Source: Ciborinia camelliae (Eukaryota; Ascomycota; Leotiomycetes; Helotiales; Sclerotiniaceae). From it: a stretch of DNA of 64,000 nucleotides. Numbering within the stretch: position 1 is the stretch's first letter; every line of letters begins with the position of its first letter. The translations under genes were made by a program, and so were the position numbers. The notes below the pieces were generated by a model, which was given only the letters and a program-made list of their open reading frames with translations, had not been told where the DNA came from and did no database searches. Where the stretch lies: the NCBI GenBank assembly GCA_025890175.1, contig JANPYM010000003.1:3271466-3335465 (forward strand), in the 5' to 3' direction. This document shows, piece after piece, positions 11,677-23,309 of this stretch.

Positions 11677-12496
11677 ATACGGAATTTCAAATCCGGGTGA
11701 CGAATCCTACCTACCTCCAGATACCTCAGTATTTCACCACTGCTACCTACTAATCCTTTCCAAGATTTATATTCACCGATTTCTTATAACGCCATACCAT
11801 ACCATACCATACCATACCAAAGCACACCAAACCCTTCACAAAAAGCCCCCCCAATACTCATCCAACCCAACATATATTACCTACCTACCTAGATACATAC
11901 ATGATACATACATATATATATACATACATACAAACATACATACACACAAGTTCTTAATTTCCACATCTACATCTATATCTACTGTAGATCCGTCCATCTA
12001 TCAAAAACTTTTTGTTTTTCGAGAAATTCATTGATTAACCGACTACTACCTAATATCATATCTCATCTAAAGGATATACAAAAAGAAGAAATAAAAGGAA
12101 GAAGAAGAAAAAGAAGAAAAGAGGGGGAATCGACGTCGTACGGTTAGGATACGATACTATACAGTTAACATATATATATAGGTAGGTATCTTGGACAATG
12201 TAGGATACTCCAAAGCCCCTTCAAGGGATGCGCAGCCCCCTATACTCATGCAATACCAAATGCAATACCAGATGCAATCCCCGATGCAATACCCCATAAA
12301 CAACGCTGCATAAAAAATCAATGTTTCGTAAAATGTTTCGTAAAATTCATCGTCCGATGTTGCCATTAGTCATCCTGTAAAACGCCCGGGCTGAATATAC
12401 CAGTCCAGTCCAGTCTCCTTCCATGCATTGCGCTGGCCAATCCGTATACGCCCCATTGCAATGTGAAAATTGCGCCTCGTGTGTGTTCTTTTCACA
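11677..12496. other. Intergenic, low complexity
   Basis: Convergent 3' regions of the membrane-protein gene and the F-box/WD40 gene. Holds CATAC microsatellite (about 11797-11820), TACATACA runs (11890-11945), a polypurine GAAGAAGAAAAAG run near 12100-12127 and a repeated GCAATACC word near 12248-12290. No gene is seen. Confidence 0.6.
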
Positions 12497-15081
12497 CTAC
12501 TCCATCGGAGCAAAAAATCGACTTGCTTCAATAATATCCTCATCACCATTTGCGAAATCCCACCCCACAATTGTGGGTGTCTGACTACAGCAGATGATCC
12601 TACGAGCATCAAATTGAAGTTTGAATACACGTGCATGCATTGGCCCGTGAGGAACTTGAGGAGCTTGAGGTCCCGAAGTAGTATCGGATAATGTTGGAGT
12701 ATTTGGTAGTGATGGTGCTGCAGTCGTAGTGTCCTTGAGCAAAGAGGGCATGTCAGAAAAGTCATAGCCCCTGGCTCGTAAAGCTGAAACTAGAACGAGA
12801 TTCATGAAGTGTTTTGTGTGAGGTAGCAAACGATCGAGAACAAGTCTCAAGTATTCGGAATACATTAAATTTGGGTACTCATTGAGTGCTTGACGTAGGC
12901 CTAATGTTCCAGCGGCGATTGCGCTATCAATTTGAGCTTCGGGGTCAAGTTTTGAAATATCTCCTAATGGCGGTTCGTCATTCGCTGATCCAGTCGGCGG
13001 TGATGGGGTTGTCAGGTGCCATGCTAAGTTTGTGTTGCGTTGCCGAGGTATTCTGGCCCATTCCCTGATCGAGGCTCGAGAGGCTTCCTCTTGTCGGAGA
13101 ATATGCTGAGGCTTCCAGATACCTTCTTTATCCCTCCGCCATATGTAAATCGCCTCATCATAAGATCCAGAGACAATACGACTGTATTTACAACCACCAC
13201 CTCCTGGGGGCAACCTAGCACCAAAAGCAGTGATATCTTCTGGTTTCGAGGACCCGGCATTTTGGGGGCGACCTCGTTGATGTGTCTGCTCGACCATTCC
13301 ACCATTCACGGCCTTAAAATATTCTTTGTCGATTCTCTTTGCATCCTCTCTTTCTACTTCCGCACTGTATGGCAAATCGCCAAATCCAGCTTGGACAGTC
13401 CTCACCAGGTTCGTATGGCCTCTCAGGCTAGCGACTTCAAGACCGGATTCTCTGTCAAAAACTTTGATCTCGTTATCACTGCTACCACTCACCACCCGAC
13501 GCCCGTCGTATTGGACGCATGCAATTCCCTTGGCGTGGCCCAATAAAGTTCGAGTGCAAGTGTTTCTTTTCCAGTTCCAGACTTTTACAGTTCGATCACC
13601 TGAAGCAGACACGACTTCATCACCTAGTATTTGAACAGCATTAACGGCCGCTCCATGACCTTGCAATGTTCTTATATGCGTATATGGTTTTGTGATGATG
13701 GTCCCCGAGGATGGATGGTCGTCGAAGCTAAGGTTTTGTATCTGGGTGAAAGTTGGGCCGTCTACGATAATCCCGCTGATACAACGACGATTGAATATTT
13801 TGATTGTTTTATCCTTTGAACAGGTGACCAGAACACGCCTGTCAAATTTGACATTCAATACTGATTCTTTATGTGCTGTCGTCAATCGCTGTATTACCTT
13901 ACCTGTCGAAAATCGCCAAATGATGACGGTGGCATCACTGCTTCCGGAGACAATCAGATCTTCTGCTGGATCTGGGTCAAACTGGAGACAGAGCACAGAC
14001 CCCTCATGTTCTTTCAATGGGGGAAGAGCAAGACGTCTTGTGTTGAGATTCCAAACCCGTATGGTTTGATCACGGCTACCACTGACCAGATAATTATCCG
14101 AATGTTGGATAGTGTAGATACATTCTGAATGGCCCTCCTCTGGATAGTGTGGATGTGGCAATTGAAAATTGGTAAATTTCCCGGCATCCCAGTTGGCTTC
14201 TAGGCGTCTTCTCTGTGTATAGAGATAATGCCAATTGAGTTTTTCTGTCCCATCACTTCGATCCCGAATGGCTAGAGTGGGTGATTGTATAGACTGTGAT
14301 ACTCCCTTTCCTTTTATTGAGGAGGGGATTCCTTCTGCGCGAGAAGATGAGGCCTGGCCGTTGCCATTATCCATTGGAGATATTGGTGCATCGATCATGA
14401 TCGAGTCTTCAGCAACAGGACTTTGTTTCTTTTCCCCTATGTTTCCCGAACCAAATATTGAATCTTTCGTCGTTTCCAAGCATTGATCATGATCCCTCCG
14501 GTATGAATTGTCGGGCTTGACTGTATGATTGAGGTGGTTGCTGGGTCTGGGCTTGACTGCATGGCTGGGGTCATTGTCGGTCATTGAACTCATCCACGAA
14601 GGTTGTCCAAGAGGGTACTCGAATTTATCAACTTCCGATCGCACAACTCTGAATCCATCCTTCAAATATAGTTGTTCCCACAATTTCCGATCCAAAGCTA
14701 GCATTTGCCAATGTCGCGAGGTGCTGGCGGTGTTTATTAGTGACACTGGATCAAGGAAGCCGAGAATCCTCAAACAAATCTCTGATGGTAAGTGGAAGAA
14801 GAAATCGATTTTAAGTCGAGGTCGCAGGCGTCCAACTATGTCCCAGACCTCCGAAGTTGGCAATGTACCCATGATGTTTAATATGTACTCTGTAATTTAT
14901 GAAGATTAGTATGAAGACTTCTCATGAAAACACTATGTCATTGTTCCTTACCGGCGCGATCTTCTGGAGACAGTTCAGCAAGCCATAAAGGCAGGCTATC
15001 GAATTTGGATTGATTGACTACAGTCAAAGGATCTTCACTATACCCTTCATCAGGAGGAGACCTTCGAAAAGAGGGAGGCAT
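12497..15081 (-). CDS. F-box/WD40 protein, SCF ubiquitin-ligase adaptor (Slimb/beta-TrCP/FWD-1-like)
   Basis: The main exon (14889-12497) has no good start of its own. An upstream exon at 15081-14952 joins through a 62-nt intron (donor GTAAGG, branch TACTAAT, acceptor TACAG) to give an 840-residue protein starting MPPSFRR. Family members pair an F-box, which binds Skp1, with a WD40 propeller that captures phosphorylated substrates for ubiquitination. The F-box (LPSEICLRILGFLDP) is at about residues 76-118. Seven WD-like repeats follow from about residue 280, with VSGSRDQTIRVW and VSGSSDATVIIW as clear examples. A roughly 60-residue polar insert interrupts repeat 6, and a long linker precedes the last blade near residue 800. 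The region between F-box and propeller is low-complexity and Ser/Asp-rich. The resemblance to the Neurospora FWD-1/Slimb group is inferred from architecture. Confidence 0.88.
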
Positions 15082-16880
15082 AACGACAAAATTGAAAGTT
15101 GTAATGATGGATGTAAGTTTAAGGTTAAATTTTAAATTTCGGGGGTGGGGGGATAGATTTGAAAAGTAATTTGATACAATATGAGAATCATTCAGGATTC
15201 CCAGATATGAAAAAGAAGATTTGGTGATATTAGGTAGGTAGAGAGAGAGAAGGAAGGAAGGGGGGGAGATAGTTATGTTTATCGTAGAAAGTTGAGATGA
15301 TGATGCAGGTGGTAATTGATGAGGTAGCAGGTGGCACGCCCACGCCTGTGTGTGTCCAGACCCCCAATCACGCGCGATAGAAGATATAACAACATACCTA
15401 ACAACTTACTTTGCGTACAAGGTTGAAGAAATCCAGCTCACCAGCATTCGAAGTGCATGATGTGTATGATGGATGTGCTTTTCAAGAAATAACAAATGGC
15501 AGGTGATCGGCAGTAGGTAGTAGGTTCCTAGTAGTAAGTAATACTCAAGCTATCTTTTCTCCGTCAAGAGAACCCGGACCTCCTACCCACGGATCCTATA
15601 CTGTATGGAGTGCGGAATTTCCAGTATAGGTAATTACCAAGATACACTTGCAAGACTAAGGTAGGTAGATTTCAAAGAGTGTAGATAGGTAGGTATGTAT
15701 TGATTTGCAATAACGTTTGATGGATGTAGGTATTGTTCTACTATGTAGCCTTGTAGGTAGTAGGTAGGTAGATAGATAGTAGTCACTATATATTATTATT
15801 ATTATTATTTATTATTATTACCTAGATAGGTATCACGGTACTCAAGTTACAAGTAGTACCGTAAGATTGATTACCTGTGACTTGCGAGATCCTTTGGTCC
15901 AATCGAGGCAGTCCAGTGGTCTAGTCTGTCTTTCTAGAGGTCCCGGTCTCTATCAAGCATTCGGAAAGAAATCTGGAGGCGCGAACGGATTCAACGGAAC
16001 TGCTGTTATTGTTATAAAAAGTGTATTGTGTAATGCATTAGATTTGTGTAGGTATATCAAATGTATCGGAGTCAGTTTCGGTCAAATACCTGATAGTTAG
16101 CATCTAGGCAATACCCAGGTACATATGTGATCGATCAATGGAAGGAAGGAAGAGAGAAAGAAGAAAGAAGAAAGAAGAAAGAAAGAAGCATCGATCAATC
16201 GAGGTCTTCGGAGATATTATATTTACAGTGCCTATTAGGTTAGTATCTACTCCGAGGTACCTAGTATTCATTACTATATAAAGAAAAGAAGCGAGAGTAC
16301 CGGTAGATGGATTGGATGGGAGGGGATGAAATGCCTAATAAGTACATAGGGTAGGTAGGTACCTGCTTAAAAGGAAGAGGAAAGGGGGATAGAACGGGAC
16401 CAAGAAGGGGAATACATATAATATGGCAAGCAGGGTACAAATCGCCCATGGATAAATTTGTAGAAATACTTTTTTGACAGTACGTGTACGGAGTGACGGA
16501 GTACCTACTATTAGTTACTCTACTGGAGACTGGGGACGGAGTCTAGACATTATTATTCTCTACCTACCTAGGTACCTAGAACGGTTGAACCATACCTAGT
16601 CTGCCTTATTTAAGTTATTAGCTATCCATTGTACTTAAGTACAACGAGTAAAGATTTGCAATACCTTGAAAGATACATTGATACATTCCTTGCGGTACCG
16701 GTACCGGCATATGTATAGGAATTCATTACCTACAACAGAACCGGTATAAAATGGTTTAACTTTACCGGTATAGAATGGGTTGCGAAAGGTTAAAAGGGAC
16801 CTGGGAATCTGGAATCTGGATGGATGGACTGCTTTGATATTATGGGGACAAGCCCCCAAACCCCCATAGCTCGCTGCGCT

Positions 16881-16997
16881 CGAAGATAAGGAAGGAGGGA
16901 GGGAAGGAGGGAACGAAGGGGGGAAGGGGGGAAGGGGGGGAGGAGGGAACGAAGGAGGGAACGAAGGAGGGAAGGAAGGAAGGAAGGAAGAAAGGGG
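16881..16997 (+). repeat. Polypurine tract, GGAAGGAGGGAACGAA-type minisatellite
   Basis: About 115 bases of almost pure purine on the plus strand, built from GGGAAGGAGGGAACGAAGG variants and ending in GGAA repeats. Runs of four or more G make it a candidate for triplex or G-quadruplex structure. No coding role is seen. Confidence 0.85.
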
Positions 16998-17215
16998 TAG
17001 GTAGTACCTAATAAGTCGTAATAAGGTGGGTGAGTGTGAATTCCAGTAACCTTACCTACTTATAAGCAGTGAATGAAATTTACCTACTAGGTACCAGGTA
17101 GTCCCTCTTTCATACAAACAACACTTCATATAGGTGAATTTCCAATTTGATCATCAGCTCACCAGCTCAGCTCAGCTCAAACCTTTCTCTACAGTATTGT
17201 AATCTGTAATAATAA

Positions 17216-17368
17216 ATGTTCAGATCTTCCTTCCAAGCTTTCCGTTCTCCAGCTATCAATCTACGGAATCCTCATGAAAACACAAACACAAAAACACAAA
17301 CATCAACATCTCTTTCAAAAAAAAGACCAACAGTTGATGGCTTTTTGTTTAGTAACCAACCTATTTAG
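17216..17368 (+). CDS. Candidate short ORF with mitochondrial-presequence-like N-terminus
   Basis: An ATG at 17216 opens a 50-codon frame ending TAG at 17366-17368. It begins MFRSSFQAFRSPAINLR, an Arg/Ser/Phe-rich amphipathic start typical of mitochondrial import signals, followed by a Thr/Asn/Lys-rich tail. It may be a small protein, the first exon of a gene with an intron I cannot place, or an upstream ORF in a long CDC24 leader, since CDC24 starts 790 bp further on. The leader-like CT-rich DNA just upstream is compatible with any of these. Confidence 0.25.
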   Translation: MFRSSFQAFRSPAINLRNPHENTNTKTQTSTSLSKKRPTVDGFLFSNQPI

Positions 17369-18154
17369 CGCATAACTTAAACCTACACCTATGGCCCATA
17401 GCAAAGCAGCACTCCTGAGAGGCTGAGACAAGACTCAAGACTCAACGATCAAACACAACACCTCCCCCCCTTCTCTCTCGCTCTCCACTCAAACAACCAT
17501 ACCATACAAACCAGTAAATTCAAGTCCACCCTTTACCTTTACAACCTCATCGTAGCGTACCGAGGAGTACAGGACCTACATTCCCATACACGATACTCCA
17601 TACACCATTCGCGATTCATAATTTCACAGCTTCACGTAGGTAACTTGAGCAACTCATACCTCCCTCCCCGTCTTGACAGTACCTCCCTATACAGTCCAGT
17701 TCACACACACATCCATACCCATCCGTACCATTGATGACGGGACCTGCAGTTATCATCATCGATTCGGTTCATAGGTATTCAAATCAATCAACACACCTGT
17801 GACAGTGTGACCACTGACCTGACACTTGAAATCGACTCCACTTCCCAAAGATCCACTTCCCCCACCGAAACAATCCCTCCCTCCAAACGAAAAACGTATT
17901 GCGAAAGAGTCAAAGTCCGAAAGACCAACGACCGACCATAGACTGCACACCACTGCACACCGCAAGCACTCTCGACTCGACTCGACCAGACCACAACCCA
18001 CCTGCAGTTTAACCCACTTCAGTTACAATTTACATTACATTGTCCAGAATTGAATAATAATTATTCATTCAACCCTTGAAGAAGAAAAGCGGGATATTTT
18101 AATCAATCGCCACAATTTTTATCCATCATCAATCGTTTGGATCATTCAACTTTC

Positions 18155-21100
18155 ATGTCATCTGGCGGTGTTGCCATTCGTTTGGCCCAGTCTCAATCTC
18201 ATGGACCTCTTTTGAGAACGAATACAGCGCCTGTATTCAACAATAAAAGCCCCGAGGGCAACGAAACTGGTTTGAGTCAAACAATGAACCATATTTCACG
18301 ATCGTCGCAGCTCTCGGGCTCGACTGCATTTACGACGGCCTCTACGACATCATTAAATTCTTTATCTAGTCCTGCGACGCTTGTTCCAGCCCCGCTGGCG
18401 ATGCCAGTACAAGGTGGAAATGTAATCGCGACGAACAATATCATTAACCAGAGAGCCGACGCCTCGAGATCACTATATCAAATCTGTCTCAATTTACGAC
18501 AGCGATTAGCACAAGTCCCCGGCTTTAACAGCCATTTTGTTGACTCGGATGATGAAGATGAAGTTGAGGAGGATATGGACCCAGTGTCCTCACTTTGGCG
18601 ATGTCTGCGAAAAGGAACTCCCTTGGTGACGCTATACAACACCTTACAACCCGCAGAGCCTCTGCCACAGCCGGACAATAAGATGGCCGAGCCAAAGAAA
18701 TCCAAGATGGCAGCATTCAAGTTTGTTGAAGCTTGTATGAAGGATCTACAAATCCCCCCCGGTGATGTTTTTGCTCTATCAGACCTTTTTGGTGATGACA
18801 CGACTGGTTTCGTGAAGGTACGTCCACATTTCTATGACCTCAAGTAAGGGACTCGGCACATTCCAAGATTGTTACTTCTCTTCACGTGGAATGCAGGCGT
18901 GTGAAGACAATCAACGGTCTCGTTCGAGAGCTCAATTCAGTCTGCGATAGTTTGCGCTCATTTCAATTATAATATTGCAATCGGAAATCATGAGATCCCC
19001 AACTTACCCATTTTTACAGGTTACCCAAGTTATCAATATTGTTCTTGATGTGGCCGAGCAGCGTGGCCTGCTCCTCACATCGCAGGCCGAGGATACCAGC
19101 GAGTCTGCCACCGCGCCTGGCTCCAAGATGAGTTATAGGCAACACGTAGTCCGAGAATTAGTGGATACGGAACGTAAATACGTCCAAGATTTGGAGAACC
19201 TACACGAACTGAAGAAGACAATTGAGCAAAAAGGTGTCATTGCAGGCGATGTTGTGCATGATATATTTCTTAACATCAATGCGATCCTCGACTTCCAACG
19301 ACGATTTCTCATCAAAATTGAGACTACGAACTCTCAACCAGTAGAAAAACAGGAATGGGGACTGCCTTTCAAGAATTATGAGGAGGCATTTGGCATTTAC
19401 CAGCCATTCATTGCGAATCAGCGAAAAGCTGCAACAATAGCGAAAGATAACTTTGACAAAATTACTATGGCGGATCACCCTGTTGTCGTGGATTTCAATA
19501 CATTGGATGGTTTTCTCCTGAAGCCCATGCAACGCCTAGTGAAATATCCTCTTTTATTAAAGGTATATATCAAGCTCCAGTTTGTGGAAGTACTAGAGAC
19601 TAAATTGCACAGGATCTTCGAGACAAAACGAATGCTAGTGACGAGGCGAAGGAAGATCTTACCCAGGGTATCGAAGCCTCGAATCGTGTGCTCCACCAGG
19701 CAAATGCCGCAGTCGATAGGGAACTTAGAGGCGAAGCTTTGTTGGATCTTTGCGGCCGTGTGGACGATTGGAAGAACCACAGAGTTGATCATTTTGGTGA
19801 TCTCATTTTGCATGGCCACTTCCCCGTGGTTACTGGCAAGAGTGACGTTCAGAAAGAGGTGCATTTCCCTCTTTCCTTTGATCAAGTTTTGGGCAATACT
19901 TACGAATCTGAGCAGTATACTATATACCTCTTTGAGCGCATTCTCCTCTGCTGCAAGGAAGTCAATCCGAACAAGTCCAAAGATAAACTCATGGGAAACC
20001 AAAAGGATAAAAGGGATCGAAAAGATCGGAACAGAATCAAAGAAAAGGATAAGAATGCCAAATTACAGCTCAAGGGTCGAATTTTCATGACCAACGTGAC
20101 AGACGTGGTATCATCTGCTAAGCCAGGTATGATATTATCACCTCAAATCGGTTGGGTGTCTTGCTGATCGATTAGCAGGTTCTTACACAGTCCAAATATA
20201 CTGGAAGGGAGACCCGGGAGTTGAAAATTTTATCATCAGATTTTCTAATGAAGAAACTATGAAGAAGTGGTATGAAGGTGTCGATAAGCAGAAGAAAGAC
20301 CATGCCAATATTGGAGCGCAACCAAGCACTAGTCCAGATACCGCACCAAGGGACTTTGAATGGATGCGTGACCAAACCGCATCAATGCCTAACCCCTACG
20401 CGCAACAAGAGGAAGAGGACGAAGAAGAAGATTACTCTGGTACGACCGCATATGGATCTCCACCACCTTTTGGGATGCCTCCCAATGCTATTATGGCTCG
20501 AAATTCTTCTAGTACCAGCCTGCGTTCTAGATCGGCAACAGCAGAGAGCAGCCAGTCTTTGGCTGGTATTGCACGAGCACCACCGCCGCGTTTCCCGGTT
20601 GGTATGAGCACAGCCCCACCGCTCAGTGTGCAGACTCAAATATCAGGCCCACTGCCATCTCCAACTCAAAGATTGGGAGATTCATACTTTTCGCCTGTTG
20701 GAGAGTCACCGGCACCATCCACAAGAACAAGCACCTCTTCGGGAATGTTTCAATTCCCACGCCAACCAACACCCCAGGGCTCTTGGGGGGAAGATAATAA
20801 TCGTTATACTGCACCTGCGATTGGCCGCGCACCATCAAGAGAAAGCCAGAATTCTGTTAGCGGTGCCTCTTACCAGATGGGTGGCCGAACCCCACAGCGA
20901 CCATCACTTCCTGCCATGGTTTCACAAACGCAGGCTGCAGCTGCACAACAGAGAAGTCGCTCATATAGCACTCCTGACATCAATGCTCAGCAAGGGGTTC
21001 GTCGTCTACCCAACGGAGCCATGAGCACCCCACAAGGGCAAGTTCCTGCCGTCCCCGGTATTCCGGCACACCTAAACCTAGCTTCTGATGCTGGTGTTCC

Positions 21101-21677
21101 CAGATCCCAGAACAATTCACCAAATGGATTGCCAGTGAGGACCAACACTCAGTCGCCTGGCGTTCAGAGAGAACGACAACAGCAGCAGCCATTACACCCA
21201 AATGGCTCACAAACTCTAAGCGTATCACAACCTAGTTATTCTCACAGTAACACGACCCAGATGCCGACAGCTGCGCTTGATAACGGGCTACCACCATTAC
21301 TGATGTCCGGTGTTGCTGGAATGTCTCTCTCATCAGAAGGTGACATGACATTACCGACACAACTTAAAGTGAAGGTAAATTGTGACGGTAACTACGTCAC
21401 ACTGGTAGTGGCATTTAACATCACCTATCAATCCCTCACGGATCGCATCGATGCTAAAGTTGGAAGATTTTCAACCAATGCCATTGCTCGAGGTACGATG
21501 AGATTACGGTACCGTGACGAAGATGGTGACTTTGTCACAATTGAATCAGACGAAGATATTCAAATTGCATTCCAGGAATGGAGTGAGGCACAAAAGTCAC
21601 AATACCACAATGGGCAACTCGGAGAAATTGAATTGTTTTGTTTGAGCACCGATGGCGAGCGCTTGATAATGACATGA
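18155..21677 (+). CDS. CDC24: Cdc24, guanine-nucleotide exchange factor for Cdc42
   Basis: Four exons: 18155-18817, 19020-19562, 19613-20126 and 20179-21677, joined in frame, give 1072 residues; introns are 202, 50 and 52 nt. I chose the ATG at 18155 because the upstream in-frame codon at 18137 is TTG. Domains in order: Cdc24 calponin-homology-like region (about 106-235), DH/RhoGEF domain (about 259-438, with KPMQRLVKYPLLLK in the conserved helix), PH domain (about 450-600, carrying a Lys/Asp-rich insert), a long Ser/Pro/Gln-rich linker, and a C-terminal PB1 domain (about 969-1063, with the acidic DEDGDFVTIESDEDI cluster). This order is diagnostic for Cdc24, which activates Cdc42 at growth sites and binds the scaffold Bem1 through PB1. 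It is essential for polarised hyphal growth in studied fungi. Intron 1 is unusually long for this gene. Confidence 0.96.
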
Positions 21678-22363
21678 TGAAACTTGTGGGGTGGAAGCAC
21701 TGATGGCTATCGATTTACATGATTTATCTTGATATATCAACATCAACATTCATGGATAGGAGGTTTATGATTACAACGTTCTGATGATGATAAAGGATGG
21801 TTTGGGGAGGGAATATGAAGTCTGGTTTATTGCTTCTTGCACAAAGGTGTTATCTGGCGCTGGCGTACTTTGCAAATGGCGCCCATGCATGGCGGAGGAC
21901 GATGGAAGAGGGCGCATTTATTGCCTTCACAGAGCATATAGCGAAAGATTAGTTTATGAAACAGGAGCCTCACAGCTAGGACGGAGATATACCATTGTGG
22001 CGTGGGAATGAATCGGTAGGATGATATAGAAATATCACATCTTTGATACCATCTTACAACTCTACCTTTCCCCTCAAAGTTTTCTGGTATTACATTTTTG
22101 ATATTTCAATTGATATTTTCCTTCCTTTGCGCCATGAATGCCCCCACCATATGCATCAACCCATCGTAATGCTTGATATATACAAGTACATGGGACGTCG
22201 GCGCTTCCATGTCCCTTTCCCATAGAACTTCGTACCGCATGAGACTCCGTATTTTCTTTCAAGAAAGGGCCCTGTATACGTCTTCCCATGCCTCTTTTGG
22301 TTATTTCTTTCACACAGATACATTGTTACATCGACACCGCCGTATAGACATCTTTCAATCCGT
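21678..22363. other. Intergenic between convergent CDC24 and MRP10
   Basis: Holds the 3' ends of both genes. Short open frames on both strands show no domain and I call nothing here. Confidence 0.6.
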
Positions 22364-22831
22364 TCATTTCTTCTTTCGCGGTCCAACGATCTTCGGGTAC
22401 ATCCGTGAGAGATGGTAATTGATCGTGTTCTTTTTCTGAGCTGCGGCTTTCTGTTTGCAAGTTAAGTTAGTTTAGCTCGGTGCCTTAATATTCCTGGGGG
22501 GGGTTTCAAGAGGTGGTGGAGAAGAGGGGGGAAGAGGAGAAGGAAGAACGTACGGGCGCATCCATACACGTTCTCAATTGCGTTTCCAGGGCCTGGCATC
22601 CTGCTACATTATATCCAGAAGAAGCCCAGCATGCTGCGAGAAAGAAAAAAGGTCAGTATCTGCCAAATCAAAAAAAAAGATCAATGGTGCGAGGGAGAAC
22701 ATACTGAGAACAGAAGTCATGATGGCCATGCATGGATTTGAATCAGTCTGATTCGGTCTTCTTACCCTCAATTTTGGCAGCGGGGGCAACCGCATGGGTA
22801 CTTTGGCTGTGCTGGCTCCTTTGGGAGGCAT
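22364..22831 (-). CDS. MRP10: Mitochondrial small-subunit ribosomal protein Mrp10 (mS37), CHCH protein
   Basis: Three exons, 22831-22705, 22633-22554 and 22450-22364, splice in frame to 97 residues. Intron 1 (71 nt) has a CTGAC branch and CGCAG acceptor; intron 2 (103 nt) has ACTAAC and AACAG. The product starts MPPKGAST, continues with the conserved PPLPKLRVRRPN block, and ends in a basic NTINYHLSRMYPKIVGPRKK tail. Cysteines at 34/44 and 55/65 form a twin CX9C motif, the CHCH fold oxidised by the Mia40 pathway during mitochondrial import. The protein is a structural component of the mitoribosomal small subunit. The unspliced frame hides the motif because intron 1 falls just before the second Cys. 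The gene is divergent to the KEN-box gene, with starts 478 bp apart. Confidence 0.93.
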
Positions 22832-23309
22832 ATTTATTTTTTGCTGATACTCTCTGGTTATATATGAGAGGGAATATTGTGAGGGGCAAATGGACTTATT
22901 CAATCAATCCCACTTGGTGGTTCAGATGTCAAATTGACATGCTGCTAAATAATTTGGACGCTAAGGTGTCTTTGGCTTAGCGGCGGATGTCTTTGAAAGT
23001 GGGTCCAGGGTTTGTTTACATGGACGATTGGGAGCAAATGATAAATCAGCAACGGTCACCTGGGCACAGATGGGAACTTCTTTTTGATTTATGAAAACAT
23101 GGATAAGAACGGAACATCTAAGACATAACTTTAGAGAACCAACATCCTTACATTCAATCATCTGCGAATATTGATCTTGGCCTTTGTTGATATTGTTTTT
23201 TGTTTATTGCTGTATATTTCAAAGCAAGCATTCAGTTACAAGAGTATAAACAAATACCGTATTGGATTGGGTTGGGTAGTGATAGCTTGTTGACCCGAGG
23301 GCATTCACT
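22832..23309. promoter_or_regulatory. Putative bidirectional promoter (MRP10 / KEN-box gene)
   Basis: About 480 bp between two divergent start codons, so both promoters must lie here or within the flanking leaders. I see no canonical TATA box at a convincing position and make no further motif call. Confidence 0.4.

Larger units (their letters stand above)
15082..18154. other. 3-kb divergent intergenic region with many simple repeats
   Basis: Lies between the start of the F-box/WD40 gene (minus) and CDC24 (plus), so it should contain two promoters and a long CDC24 leader. It is crowded with GGTAGGTAGGTA/TACCTACCTA words, an ATT microsatellite (15791-15820), a GAAA tract (16139-16189) and a long purine tract (16881-16997). 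A candidate short gene is listed separately at 17216. Other frames here carry no recognisable domain. Confidence 0.6.

Noticed and set aside
18137..18139. CDC24 start at 18137
   Set aside because: The codon is TTG; the first in-frame ATG is at 18155.
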